A program made the position numbers and the translations under genes. Of a DNA stretch of 18,162 nucleotides, positions 7,852-14,415 are shown piece after piece. This DNA comes from Ruminococcaceae bacterium UBA6845 (GTDB lineage: Bacteria; Bacillota; Clostridia; Oscillospirales; Acutalibacteraceae): the NCBI GenBank assembly GCA_002449395.1, contig DKDP01000037.1, forward strand, positions 1 through 18,162, written 5' to 3'. The notes under the pieces are model-generated. The model was not told where the DNA came from. It made no database searches and saw only the letters and a program-made list of their open reading frames with translations. Each line of letters opens with the position of its first letter. Within the stretch, counting starts at the first letter, position 1.

Positions 7852-8700
7852 TCAACCACCCATTTTACCGTTGAGGAACTCAACAGCCTTTCTGATATCC
7901 TTTTCGGGGTCGTCGCCGACCTCTCTCTCAATCGTCAGGAAGCCCTTGTAGCCGATGTCCTCAAGCGCCTTGAGATACTCGTCCCAGTTAACACTTCCCT
8001 CACCGAGAGGAACCTCGATAAAGCTGTCCGCCGTAACAATGTGCGACTCAACCATACCGTAGATAATGTCCGGATCAACATAGTAATTCTGCTTGCCGTC
8101 CTTGGCGTGAGTATGTACGATATAATCCTTAAGGTTATGAACCGCACCCGCAGGATCGTCGCCCGTAACCATTACAAGGTTAGCGGGATCAAGGTTAACT
8201 CCCACACCAGTCGAGCCGAGCGAATCAAGGAACTTTTTAAGCGTTGCGGATTTCTCGGGACCTGTCTCAATTGCAAAGTGAGCACCGATATCGTCCGCAT
8301 AGCGGCTCAGCTCAAAACAAGCCTCCTGCATAATCTTGAATCTGTCCGCATTCTCGTCCTCGGGAACAACGCCGATATGCGTTGTAACAACATCCGTGCC
8401 GAGCTCTTTCGCAAGGTCGAGAATCCTTTTTGATTTCTCGACTTTCCAAACATTCTTTTCTGGATCGGTAAATCCGCCTCCGCCGAGATCGCCGCAAAGT
8501 GCGGAAATCACAAGACCGTTGTCGGCAACGAGGTTACGAAAATCCGCCCTCTTCTGTCCGACAAGATTTTCGGGAGCCATCTCACCGCTTGTGGAGTAAA
8601 CCTGAATACCGTTTGCTCCAACCTCGGCAGCCTTTTTGACCGCCGATTTTATGTCAACTCTGAAACTGTCAATAATAACGCCAATCGGGAATCTGTACAT
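7852..8700 (-). CDS. Sugar phosphate isomerase/epimerase family TIM-barrel protein (gene 1 of pair)
   Basis: A 282-residue xylose-isomerase-like TIM-barrel protein, a distant paralogue of the gene just downstream. Characteristic segments are GANGIQVYST, the THIGVVPED strand, FAIETGPE, VGVNLDPANL, VHTHAKDG and FLTIEREVG, which place Glu/Asp/His at the barrel mouth as in metal-dependent epimerases. The substrate is unknown. The frame includes a GTG at 8709, but that codon overlaps the SD itself. AAGGAG sits 8 nt before ATG 8700, so 8700 is the start. First gene of a four-gene unit (two epimerase-like genes, metY, metA) with a sigma-A promoter 33 bp upstream. Confidence 0.82.
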   Translation of the reverse strand: MYRFPIGVIIDSFRVDIKSAVKKAAEVGANGIQVYSTSGEMAPENLVGQKRADFRNLVADNGLVISALCGDLGGGGFTDPEKNVWKVEKSKRILDLAKELGTDVVTTHIGVVPEDENADRFKIMQEACFELSRYADDIGAHFAIETGPEKSATLKKFLDSLGSTGVGVNLDPANLVMVTGDDPAGAVHNLKDYIVHTHAKDGKQNYYVDPDIIYGMVESHIVTADSFIEVPLGEGSVNWDEYLKALEDIGYKGFLTIEREVGDDPEKDIRKAVEFLNGKMGG

Positions 8701-8732
8701 AAAATACACTCCTTACAAAATGTTACCTTTAA

Positions 8733-8761
8733 ATTATACATACAAATTATGAATAAATCAA
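8733..8761 (-). promoter_or_regulatory. Sigma-A promoter of the epimerase-metY-metA operon
   Basis: On the - strand TTGATT (8756-8761), 17 nt, TATAAT (8733-8738). The leader to the ATG at 8700 is only about 25 nt, leaving no room for an S-box (SAM) or T-box riboswitch. Confidence 0.8.
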
Positions 8762-8796
8762 TACAAATTGATATTATTTGTTAAACATATAAACAG

Positions 8797-8828
8797 AAAA
8801 AAGCCGCAAACCAAAAGGCTTACGGCTT
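8797..8828 (-). terminator. Terminator of the tRNA-Lys gene
   Basis: On the - strand AAGCCGTAAGCC pairs with GGTTTGCGGCTT (12 bp, two G-U pairs) around a TTTT loop, followed by six T. It begins at the A of the tRNA CCA end, so it is the native terminator of the tRNA gene, left on the chromosomal side of the integration. Confidence 0.85.
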
Positions 8829-8872
8829 GGTGACTCATCGGGGATTCGAACCCCGGACACCTTGATTAAAAG
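8828..8872 (-). other. Attachment site: 3' fragment of tRNA-Lys(UUU)
   Basis: Read on the - strand this is the 3' part of a tRNA-Lys(UUU). It has the whole anticodon loop CTTTTAA, the 3' anticodon strand TCAAGG, the T-arm CCGGGGTTCGAATCCCCG, the acceptor strand TGAGTCA and an encoded CCA. The 5' half is absent: sequence upstream of the anticodon loop does not pair with the CAAGG strand. This is the classical scar of an element that integrated into a tRNA gene. The crossover core is at or near the anticodon loop, and the intact tRNA should be re-formed at the far end of the element, beyond the right edge of this window. Confidence 0.88.
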
Positions 8873-8936
8873 ATAATATTACCAAATGTGGTCAAAACCG
8901 CGTAGAATCAACGATTTCACTGATTATATATTTTGT

Positions 8937-8958
8937 AATTTACCACTAATTTACCACT
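8937..8958. repeat. Tandem 11-bp repeat near the attachment site
   Basis: AATTTACCACT occurs twice head to tail (8937-8947, 8948-8958), between the tRNA scar and the 3' end of the integrase gene. An inverted GTGGT lies at 8888-8892. Short direct repeats flanking the core are typical arm-type binding sites of tyrosine integrases. That role is an inference. Confidence 0.55.
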
Positions 8959-8979
8959 TTGAGTCGGCGAAACCGTTTT

Positions 8980-10134
8980 TTACTGTTTATTTTTATATTT
9001 TGCCATCTCTCCGGACAATAGATTTATTGCTTCCGACGTATCTAACTTTTGCATATCAACATAGTATTTGTCCGTCGTTACAGAATTTGAATGGCCCATC
9101 AGAGCGGTTGTTTTTCGAACAGGTACATCTAACTCAGCAAGCATTGTTGCATATGTATGTCTTAAATCATACGGACGAAATACTTCAATGTCAATCTTTT
9201 TCTTTTTCGTTGGATTGTATTTATTGCTTTTATTATTATAATGAATATCCATATCAAGCAAATATGATTTCCATTTTTTATTTAGTGCGGAGGAAGATAA
9301 TAACCCTCCTTTTTTATTGGTAAAAATGAGTTCTCTGTTTTTATGCTTCTTTTTATTGCTACTGACCCATTCGCTTAGCGGCTCAGGAATACCGATTCTT
9401 CTAAATCTATACTCTGTTTTGGCGTACCCTTGTCTCATCTTTGGTTGCGAACCACTTATCAGTTCGACGGTTTTATTTATATTAACATAGTACAACCCTG
9501 ATTCTGAATCATAAGCAATATCTCCCCATGTCAAAGCAACGGTTTCTTCCGGCATCAATCCACAAAGCAGCATAAAAAGGCAATACGGCCTTAGCGGGTG
9601 GTTAAAATTAAGAACACGATTTATTTCTTCCTTAGTAAGAGCACGATGTTTTGTATTTTCTTTTTGCGATTTAGATTTAACAGTAATACCTTCCGCATAA
9701 TTAAAAGGAATAAGAAGCTCCCTTTGTGCTCTTTTGAATACAATATTAAGTACATTGATAATTACATTTATGTACCTCTGCGATGGATAATATTTCTTGT
9801 CCTTTAACTTCGTATTTGCAAAATCTTTCACACATTCCTCCAAAATTAACGGAGTAATTTCGCAAATCCTATACTTACCAATACGAGAAATTATCTGCTT
9901 GGCAGCATATCCATACAAATCCGATGTGCTTGTCGCTACCTCGGATTTTACACTATCGTGCCAGTCAATAATATAATCTGCAACAGTTTGTTCCTCCTTT
10001 CCGTCTATTGTAGATTTTATCCTGCCATTAAAATATTTCTTGATTTTATTATCAAGTTCTTCTTCTGTTGGCGCACAAAATCTAACTCCATCAACTTGTC
10101 TGCGATAATACTTCTTTTTATTCTTATTTATCAT
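8980..10134 (-). CDS. Tyrosine recombinase/integrase of the island (catalytic Arg I replaced by Met)
   Basis: 384 residues, DNA strand-exchange enzyme of the phage integrase family. It has a basic N-terminal arm-binding region (1-45), a SAM-like core-binding domain (about 50-150) and a catalytic domain (about 165-380). Catalytic features are Lys239 in AKTEYRFRRI, Arg325-His326 in PYDLRHTYAT, His348 in LMGHS, and Tyr357 or Tyr358 as nucleophile. The expected Arg of the first box (usually GLRPEE or similar) is Met194 in CGLMPEETVALTW, one base away from AGG. The upstream ATG at 10215 is rejected: GGAGG lies 9 nt before ATG 10134. Position and orientation next to the tRNA scar mark it as the element's own integrase, possibly inactive now. 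Confidence 0.88.
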   Translation of the reverse strand: MINKNKKKYYRRQVDGVRFCAPTEEELDNKIKKYFNGRIKSTIDGKEEQTVADYIIDWHDSVKSEVATSTSDLYGYAAKQIISRIGKYRICEITPLILEECVKDFANTKLKDKKYYPSQRYINVIINVLNIVFKRAQRELLIPFNYAEGITVKSKSQKENTKHRALTKEEINRVLNFNHPLRPYCLFMLLCGLMPEETVALTWGDIAYDSESGLYYVNINKTVELISGSQPKMRQGYAKTEYRFRRIGIPEPLSEWVSSNKKKHKNRELIFTNKKGGLLSSSALNKKWKSYLLDMDIHYNNKSNKYNPTKKKKIDIEVFRPYDLRHTYATMLAELDVPVRKTTALMGHSNSVTTDKYYVDMQKLDTSEAINLLSGEMAKYKNKQ

Positions 10135-10381
10135 AAAATATTCCCTCCTGTTTAAGGCTGAATTAAGAGAAGCGATTTTAAAACAGTTTTTTGCCTGCCA
10201 AATTTTTTCTCTCAAAGGAAATATGTCATTTGAAGATTTGATTTCTTATTTTAAAACAATTTTTGATTAATAATTATTTTAAAATTAAATCAGATTTAAA
10301 GTGCCAAAATATTATTTATGAATTTAAGCGTGAAAAGCTCCAAAGTACAAATAATGAGTAAGTAATGCTTAATTGGCAAAA

Positions 10382-10410
10382 ATCCCCCGCAGAAAATGAC
10401 TGCGAGGGAT
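10382..10410 (-). terminator. Terminator of the YhaM-like operon
   Basis: Arms 10400-10410 and 10382-10392 pair over 11 positions with one mismatch, loop of 7, and the - strand continues with TTTT. It lies 14 nt after the stop of the last operon gene. The rest of the gap (10135-10381) is very AT-rich, with three TTTTAAAA palindromes (10176, 10249, 10277) and only a weak promoter candidate for the integrase (TTGGCA at 10302-10307). Confidence 0.7.
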
Positions 10411-10423
10411 GAATGCTATGTAT

Positions 10424-11191
10424 TTAGTTTTTCTTAAAGAAAGTGTTTGTGACTATTGCTTTTTCCATTTCATCACTGCTTCTATAATACATCGCATGAA
10501 TAACTTTCTTAATTTTGTTTGAAGTGTCTTTGTCTAACTTTAATTCCTTTGCGGTGTGATTAAAGTCGCAGGCAAGGATTTCCGACGGCATCATTTCCCA
10601 TCCCGGGAGTAACAATTCGTTTTCAAAAAAGGAGGAAAAGCTGCCGATAATAACACCCGCCATAATAACGTAACTCTCGTCAATAGCATTACTTTGCAAA
10701 AAGTGCTGCCAGTGTACAACGGTCTCGAAGGCTTCTCTTGTCGCCTGGATTCTTTTGTAAAGTTCTGCCTCCGTGATTGCTGTTCGCTTGCAGGTAAATG
10801 CCTCAAATTGGTTGACGGTGCAAAGACACGGAACCGCCAGCAACGGCGGCAATGCCTTTGAGATATTTCCGAGATACCTATACATTACATTTAGCGGGAC
10901 TTTGTTTAATGCAAAAAACCTGTCAAAGTCAATAAATGCATAGTTAGTATCCTTAACATCGTTTACCATAAACATATTGTCGTCATATATTATGCCGTCA
11001 AATTTCTTAAAGCTGTTAATGACATTCTCCGCTTTTTCAGGTGTATTCATCCACAATGCTTTACGCTGTACCCGACCGTCGGTAACGGTCATTGTCAATG
11101 CTCTTTGCCCGCCCGGGAAATCTTCCCTTGCATCTCTTACCCAAAATACCTCGGTCGTATTTTTTGCCATATCATTAGTAGTTTCTTTCAT
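10424..11191 (-). CDS. YhaM-like pseudo-enzyme paralogue A (OB-like + degenerate HD-like domain)
   Basis: 255 residues, with no family name I can assign with confidence. It is clearly homologous to the 254-residue protein at 12159-12923: both have a leading VxFVR/VFWVR beta strand, an OB-like N-terminal part to about residue 80, a DFDRFF...VPLNVMYRYL segment near 88-107, and a C-terminal helical domain. IDESYVIMAGVIIGSFSSFFEN (170-191) lines up with the HD-motif helix of the YhaM-like gene next door, but His-Asp are replaced by Gly183-Ser184. The other metal-ligand histidines are also absent. It is therefore expected to be catalytically inactive, perhaps an RNA-binding or structural partner. 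Last gene of the operon, 18 bp after the YhaM-like gene, with SD AAGGA and a leader nearly identical to that of its paralogue. Confidence 0.7.
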   Translation of the reverse strand: MKETTNDMAKNTTEVFWVRDAREDFPGGQRALTMTVTDGRVQRKALWMNTPEKAENVINSFKKFDGIIYDDNMFMVNDVKDTNYAFIDFDRFFALNKVPLNVMYRYLGNISKALPPLLAVPCLCTVNQFEAFTCKRTAITEAELYKRIQATREAFETVVHWQHFLQSNAIDESYVIMAGVIIGSFSSFFENELLLPGWEMMPSEILACDFNHTAKELKLDKDTSNKIKKVIHAMYYRSSDEMEKAIVTNTFFKKN

Positions 11192-11209
11192 AAATAATCC
11201 TTCTTTCTT

Positions 11210-12137
11210 TTATATTTTCGGGTTGAAAACCTGTATATTGCCAAGTGCAAAATTCTTTGCGCTGAAACTGCCGGGGTCAACGTCCTTAACTGCTTCCGAA
11301 AACTCAAATATTTTTGCATCAAGGTCGTCAATCGCATTGAGAATCATAGCCTCCAAAAAGCAAGGCTGTTTGGCACTGCCGTACTCAAGTTTGCCGTGAT
11401 GAGATATGAGCATATGTAACACCGCAACACGCACGTAATCTGATAAGTTAAGCTCATCGCACAATTTGTCAATGCGGATAGCGCCCATAACAAGATGACC
11501 GAGCAGGTTACCGCTGACTGTGTATGTGCTCTTGGGACCAAGCTCGCACGCCTCAATCTCGTCTATTTTGCCGAGGTCATGCAAAATTACACCGGTCAAA
11601 AGCAGGTCACGGTTTACAAACGGATATACCTTGCAAATTGCCAAGGCTGTTTGCATCATGCAGTAGGTGTGATGACAAAGACCGCCGACGCAAGCATCAT
11701 GCATACTTAGCGCAGCCGGAAAATATTTAAATTTCGTTCTCAACCTGCTGCAAAGCGGTGGATGTAAGCTGTAAAAGCTCTTCATTGTCAAACGAGTAAA
11801 TAACGTCGTATATCTCTGACAGAGCCTTATCACAATCCAGCGGTGTACAAGGCACGTAGTCCGCAATGTCAAGCTCTTCTTCGTCAATCGGCAAAATCTG
11901 AGTGACGTTAATCTGTACTTGGCCGTTATAATCGGATGCGGTGCCTATTATACGCTGGAGCGTCATAACGTCAAATGCAGGCTTGTCACCGGTATAGCCC
12001 CACTTTTTTGCTCTAACGTCGTTGTCTTTGTCGGTCAGCCTCAAATCCAAGTAGTTGTTACCGGTTTTGGTAGTCTTGACCTCAACGCTTTTGACGAGAA
12101 ATATTCTGTCGATTTTTTCGTTGCTTGTGATTTTCAT
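11210..12137 (-). pseudogene. yhaM: YhaM-type 3'-5' exoribonuclease (OB + HD), interrupted by a 1-nt frameshift
   Basis: The first frame (12137-11727) gives a 136-residue OB-fold domain (FLVKSVEVKTTKTGNNYLDLRLTD near its start) and stops at TAA in the linker. The next frame (to 11210) continues as an HD domain: HH at about 155-156, ILHDLGK (HD at 186-187), GNLLGH (H214), ISHHGK (H246-247) and NAIDDLDA (D270-273). Removing one T from the TTT at 11729-11731 joins the frames into a 308-residue protein. The junction then reads VENEIKYFPAA, matching the ADEFMVYPAA region of B. subtilis YhaM (314 residues) without a gap. YhaM removes nucleotides from RNA 3' ends. SD AAAGGAAG precedes the ATG. It may be a real mutation, a sequencing error in a short T-run, or two separate chains; no SD for an independent HD start was found. 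Confidence 0.82.
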
Positions 12138-12158
12138 AAATAAAAACTTCCTTTCGAT

Positions 12159-12923
12159 TTAAAAATTAAATTCGTTGTTAATAAGTTCCTGACGGAATGC
12201 ATCGTCATTTTCAAAAATCCGATGCATGATTTTTTTGATTCTACGGGCGATTGATTTGTCAACATTGTAGTTTTGCATTTGATAATTTATCTCGTGGGAA
12301 AGAATATCCTCCGCTCGTTCTGCATTTGCCGACGGGAAATCATTCTTAAAAAACCAAGATAAGCTTGCAATCATTGCCGCTGCGAGGATTATGTCTTTAT
12401 CATTTATCCTGTTTTGTTCGGCAAACTCTTTCCATTCCCAAATCATCCAAAACGCATTGAGTGCACAATCATATCGCTTGGCAAGCTCAATCTCGGCAAT
12501 CGGAGTTGCATAATATCCGTCGCAGTATGTCTGATACGCTCTCACAATCGCAAAACAAAGGTCCTGCAAATCTTCTCTGAAATTATGAATCTCGGAGAAG
12601 AAATAGCGAAAAATTATCTCAACAGGAATTTGACGGTTCACAAAAAACTCCGCGAGATTTAGCTCGGAAATGTCGACGTCATCGTCCATATCATCAATCA
12701 TGAGGATTTCCTCAGAGTCAATTTTTCCGACAATTTGAAAAAATCTTCCTCTCACGCTTTCCGCATCGTATATCGGTGAGAACTGCATAGCTGTTCTCAA
12801 AATCTTGCCGTCGGAGACCAACAAATAAAGCAGATGCTCGTCCCTTGCTGTTTGGTCCGATGCGCTCCTGACAAAGTACACACCGTCTGCTCGTCTTTCG
12901 TTGTTTGCATTTAAATCTTTCAT
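12159..12923 (-). CDS. YhaM-like pseudo-enzyme paralogue B (OB-like + degenerate HD-like domain)
   Basis: 254 residues, first gene of the three-gene operon. The N-terminal part (GVYFVRSASD..LLYLLVSDGK..FFQIVGKID) follows the strand order of the YhaM OB domain. The C-terminal part is helical. NDKDIILAAAMIASLSW (174-190) aligns residue for residue, with the same numbering, to VNRDLLLTGVILHDLGK of the reconstructed YhaM-like protein, so Ala186-Ser187 stand where His-Asp bind metal. The downstream histidine motifs are missing too. It looks like an inactive duplicate of the exonuclease, homologous to the gene at 10424-11191. SD AAGGA 7 nt before the ATG. The YhaM-like gene starts 21 bp further on. 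Function unknown; a regulatory or complex-forming role is inferred from the conserved trio only. Confidence 0.7.
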   Translation of the reverse strand: MKDLNANNERRADGVYFVRSASDQTARDEHLLYLLVSDGKILRTAMQFSPIYDAESVRGRFFQIVGKIDSEEILMIDDMDDDVDISELNLAEFFVNRQIPVEIIFRYFFSEIHNFREDLQDLCFAIVRAYQTYCDGYYATPIAEIELAKRYDCALNAFWMIWEWKEFAEQNRINDKDIILAAAMIASLSWFFKNDFPSANAERAEDILSHEINYQMQNYNVDKSIARRIKKIMHRIFENDDAFRQELINNEFNF

Positions 12924-13010
12924 AAATTAATCCTTCTTTCTAAAATTTTGTTATTCTTTTTAAAACTTTGCCGTAAAAACTAAACCATAATGTTCAACTC
13001 CTTGTTCCTA

Positions 13011-13044
13011 AGTTATCATGTATAATATGTAAGATAACTCGAAT
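13011..13044 (-). promoter_or_regulatory. Inverted repeat over a possible promoter of the YhaM-like operon
   Basis: AGTTATC (13011-13017) and GATAACT (13033-13039) form a 7-bp inverted repeat with a 15-bp spacer. Within it, on the - strand, are TATTAT/TATACAT sequences able to serve as -10, with a weak TTCAGA -35 about 16 nt upstream. It lies about 90 bp before the first operon gene. It reads best as an operator over a promoter, but no cognate repressor is adjacent on this strand. Confidence 0.35.
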
Positions 13045-13055
13045 CTGAATCTCAA

Positions 13056-13091
13056 AAAATCAAAGACCGCCTCACACTAGCGAGACGGCTT
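13056..13091 (-). terminator. Possible terminator-like hairpin between divergent units
   Basis: CCGCCTC (13067-13073) pairs with GAGACGG (13082-13088) with one mismatch, loop of 8. The - strand continues into TCTTTGATTTTTT. There is no clear gene upstream on the - strand, so it may instead insulate the operon to the left from transcription coming from the right. Confidence 0.4.
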
Positions 13092-13099
13092 AAATTTGT

Positions 13100-13128
13100 T
13101 TGTTCACGAAACACTTTTCTGACATAAT
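13100..13128 (+). promoter_or_regulatory. Extended -10 promoter before the structured leader of the recombinase
   Basis: TTGTTC (13100-13105), 17 nt, CATAAT (13123-13128), preceded by TG at 13120-13121 as in extended -10 promoters. Predicted start near 13135, which gives a leader of about 390 nt before the recombinase ATG at 13525. Confidence 0.5.
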
Positions 13129-13170
13129 TTACATGTAAAGCATGACAACAAGAGTTAAAGGATGTTTTAC

Positions 13171-13470
13171 GGGTGGCGTGGTTTGCCCCCTTCCCACGGC
13201 ACAGTTGACGCTGTGCTTTGCCACATACTGCAACACGGCAGTATTAGCTGTCTGCCGCACACATCTGCATTACGGCACAGTCTCAGGCTATAATTAAATG
13301 TGTGCAGCACAACGGATAATTTGTGGAGCCAAAAAAAGAGATTACTTGGACTCCACAAAGCACAACGGAAGGTCTCGCATATACGGTTACGCCGATTTTT
13401 GTCGGAGTAAACGGATATGTTGGGAGTATGAGACAAGCGCACAACCATAAGTGCGTGCCCAAAAAGGCAA
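13171..13470 (+). ncRNA. Densely structured leader or ncRNA upstream of the tyrosine recombinase
   Basis: A near-continuous row of hairpins. These are CGTGG/CCACG (13177-13198), GCACAG/CTGTGC (13199-13216), ATACTGC/GCAGTAT (13225-13244), an alternative GGCAG/CTGCC (13237-13255) that excludes the previous one, and TGCCG/CGGCA (13252-13277). Then come TGTGGAG-CC/GG-CTCCACA (13322-13357), a long hairpin closed by GTCTC/GAGAC (about 13372-13434) with TTACNCCGA/TCGGNGTAA inside, and GCGCAC/GTGCGT (13437-13456). AGCACAACGGA is repeated exactly at 13306 and 13359. Stops are scarce in several frames, so small ORFs (for instance 13142-13297 and 13298-13450, which abut) exist but lack SD sites. I match it to no known RNA family. 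It could be a riboregulator, a recombination site folded as single strand, or both. Confidence 0.5.
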
Positions 13471-13524
13471 GATAAATGTGGGTATGATTTTTCCTTAACA
13501 AATAATATTAAAAGGGGGATAAAA

Positions 13525-14415
13525 ATGGGACACAAAAATAAAAGGTCACTTACTCGTCAAGTGCAGGAGGTACTTGAAAGTAAACTCAGGATAGGATACA
13601 GTAAGCACAAAGACAAGCACGACGGGATAAGCGACAATTACATTTACAGTTATAGCACGCTCAAGACCTATATCAAGGAGGCAAACTATTTTGTCAGATA
13701 TTGCAAGCGAGAGCACGGTTGCAAGACTCTTGAACAGTGCCGACCGTATATTTCAGAGTGGATAGACAGCCGTCGGCATCTGTCCGCTTATACGCTCAAG
13801 CTTGATATGTCGGCATTGGCAAAGCTGTACGGAGTTAAAGCATCGGAATTTGAAATTGAAACGCCATCAAGAATGATGAAGAACATTACACGCTCAAGAG
13901 GTGTAAAAAAGAGCGACAAGCATTTCTCAGAGAAAAGAAATGCTGATTTTGTGGAGTTTTGCCGTAGCACAGGATTGCGCCGAGCGGAGATAACGGCTTT
14001 GCGTGGCGATATGCTTGCAACAGACGAGCGAGGCAGACTGTGCATAGCCGTAACGGTCGGACCCAAAGGCGGTCGACCGAGACTGGCACCCATAGTCGGG
14101 AATGTTGAAAAAATTAAAGCGATGATGGATGCCGCCGGTACCGAAAAGGTCTTTAAAAAGGTCCCGACCGGAGCAGATATACATAGCTATCGTGCGGACT
14201 ATGCGACGTCGGTATATAACCAATACGCACGGCCGCTAAACAAAATTCCGTATGACAGAATAAACAAAGGCACAGGAAAAAGATATCAGAGCGAGGTATA
14301 TGTATGTCGTGGAGAAAATGCCGGGAAAAGATACGACAAACGAGCAATGCTCGAAGCCTCACACGCCCTCGGCCATAACCGCATCTGCGTTGTCGGCGAG
14401 CATTATTTAAGATAG
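13525..14415 (+). CDS. Tyrosine-type recombinase/integrase, second type
   Basis: 296 residues. A SAM-like helical N-terminal domain (about 40-105, from TLKTYIKEANYFVRYCKREHG to LSALAKLYG-like helices) is followed by the catalytic domain. It has Arg152/153 in STGLRRAEITALR, Lys181 in GPKGGRPR, HSYR with His220 and Arg223 (box II), His284 in ALGHNR and the nucleophile Tyr294 three residues from the end (GEHYLR). All catalytic positions are present, unlike the integrase at 8980-10134, to which it is only remotely related. SD AAGGGGG lies 8 nt before the ATG, and a structured leader of about 390 nt precedes it. It may move its own small element, serve as a DNA-inversion enzyme, or belong to an older nested insertion; the sequence does not decide. 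Confidence 0.82.
   Translation: MGHKNKRSLTRQVQEVLESKLRIGYSKHKDKHDGISDNYIYSYSTLKTYIKEANYFVRYCKREHGCKTLEQCRPYISEWIDSRRHLSAYTLKLDMSALAKLYGVKASEFEIETPSRMMKNITRSRGVKKSDKHFSEKRNADFVEFCRSTGLRRAEITALRGDMLATDERGRLCIAVTVGPKGGRPRLAPIVGNVEKIKAMMDAAGTEKVFKKVPTGADIHSYRADYATSVYNQYARPLNKIPYDRINKGTGKRYQSEVYVCRGENAGKRYDKRAMLEASHALGHNRICVVGEHYLR

Noticed and set aside
7851..7931. Upstream extension of the second epimerase-like gene
   Set aside because: The extra 27 residues lie in another frame of the preceding gene and lack an SD. ATG 7850 has GGGTGG and starts at the first barrel strand.
10135..10215. Upstream extension of the integrase
   Set aside because: The ATG at 10215 has no SD, while GGAGG sits 9 nt before 10134.
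10170..10290. Three TTTTAAAA palindromes upstream of the integrase as regulator sites
   Set aside because: The segment is so AT-rich that such 8-mers are expected by chance, and spacing is irregular.
11725..11735. Programmed -1 frameshift signal in the YhaM-like gene (AAATTTA heptamer)
   Set aside because: The heptamer is out of phase with the incoming frame and the shift needed is +1. A one-base insertion explains the alignment better.
13142..13475. Small + strand ORFs 13142-13297, 13298-13450 and 13323-13472
   Set aside because: The first two abut as TAAATG, which is intriguing, but none has a convincing SD, several frames are open at once, and the stretch is better explained by RNA or DNA structure.
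13167..13535. - strand frame of 122 codons opposite the structured leader
   Set aside because: Low-stop sequence comes from the hairpin-rich region. It starts inside the recombinase gene and has no SD or recognisable domain.
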